DNA of 64,000 nt from Taishania sp036758285. GTDB lineage: Bacteria; Bacteroidota; Bacteroidia; Flavobacteriales_D; Crocinitomicaceae. This document shows positions 63,985-64,000 of this stretch, in pieces. Each line of letters begins with the position of its first letter. Positions within the stretch are counted from its first letter, which is position 1. The DNA lies in contig DAIOWV010000004.1 of NCBI GenBank assembly GCA_036758285.1, positions 15,209 to 79,208 on the forward strand. Reading direction: 5' to 3'. The translations under genes were made by a program, and so were the position numbers. A model generated the notes under the pieces. That model was given only the letters and a program-made list of their open reading frames with translations, searched no databases and had not been told where the DNA came from.

Positions 63985-64000
63985 AACTCCTTACCTAACT

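Larger units (their letters stand above)
63656..64000. other. Right-edge intergenic stretch without a gene
   Basis: 345 bases. Contains the terminator of the FG-GAP gene, an inverted repeat AAATACACTT/AAGTGTATTT at about 63723-63762, and a second terminator facing a gene beyond the right edge. No open frame is convincing. Confidence 0.6.

Overview
The window is about 64 kb of AT-rich DNA (roughly one third G+C by eye) from a member of the Bacteroidota, most likely a flavobacterium-like lineage (the Crocinitomicaceae/Fluviicola type fits, but this is inference). Four lines of evidence point there. Several secreted proteins end in a type IX secretion (T9SS type A) sorting domain. Promoters repeatedly carry the Bacteroidota -7 element TAnnTTTG. 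The gene families are typical (DarA/DarB, two cytochrome oxidase subunit III genes with an SCO/DUF420 tail, rhomboid pairs beside mutL, a CzcA-TolC fusion). The encoded tRNA has no CCA. Four N runs (13686-13708, 21924-21933, 34095-34104, 42974-42983) mark a draft scaffold, and each lies inside a gene. No rRNA, CRISPR array, prophage, IS element or plasmid gene was found.

Layout. 1-2079: N-terminal part of a giant secreted adhesin-like protein that runs off the left edge. 2221-3882: M23 peptidase. 4030-7240: ribonucleotide reductase operon (a class II C-terminal-domain-like protein, then nrdB and nrdA). 7596-13597: a plus-strand run of nitroreductase, mutL, two rhomboid proteases, an EEP-family hydrolase and an RluF-type pseudouridine synthase. 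13601-16651: D-Ala-D-Ala ligase and a NatAB-type ABC exporter. 16780-24995: T9SS cargo, CorC-type membrane protein, ilvE, recQ, OmpA-family protein and a DUF3108 protein. 25092-27368: lnt and yqgE. 27508-33468: metal efflux operon (His-rich small protein, CzcA-TolC fusion, lipoprotein adaptor). 33524-35682: darA-darB. 35849-36465: ssb and tRNA-Asn. 36586-43259: ELWxxDGT-repeat protein, MsbA-like exporter with an orphan solute-binding protein, and a T9SS lysyl-endopeptidase-like protease. 43352-44433: solo response regulator and a small membrane protein. 44638-49985: ctaB and terminal oxidase assembly/subunit III-IV operon. 50082-50822: LCIB/C-type (theta-class-like) carbonic anhydrase homologue. 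50903-57350: tetR-acrA-acrB-tolC multidrug efflux operon with a palindromic operator at its promoter. 57521-63655: gpsA, aspartokinase, mnmD pair, YceI-like lipoprotein and a T9SS FG-GAP protein.

Most of the window is ordinary chromosome. The points most worth a second look are: a class I ribonucleotide reductase with no ATP-cone in either subunit, co-transcribed with a free-standing class II (NrdJ) C-terminal-like domain; the LCIB/C-type carbonic anhydrase homologue; a MutL whose endonuclease motifs have decayed; the TetR operator and half-site array; the in-frame CzcA-TolC polyprotein with an internal signal peptide; and a GC-rich foreign-looking junction next to one assembly gap.
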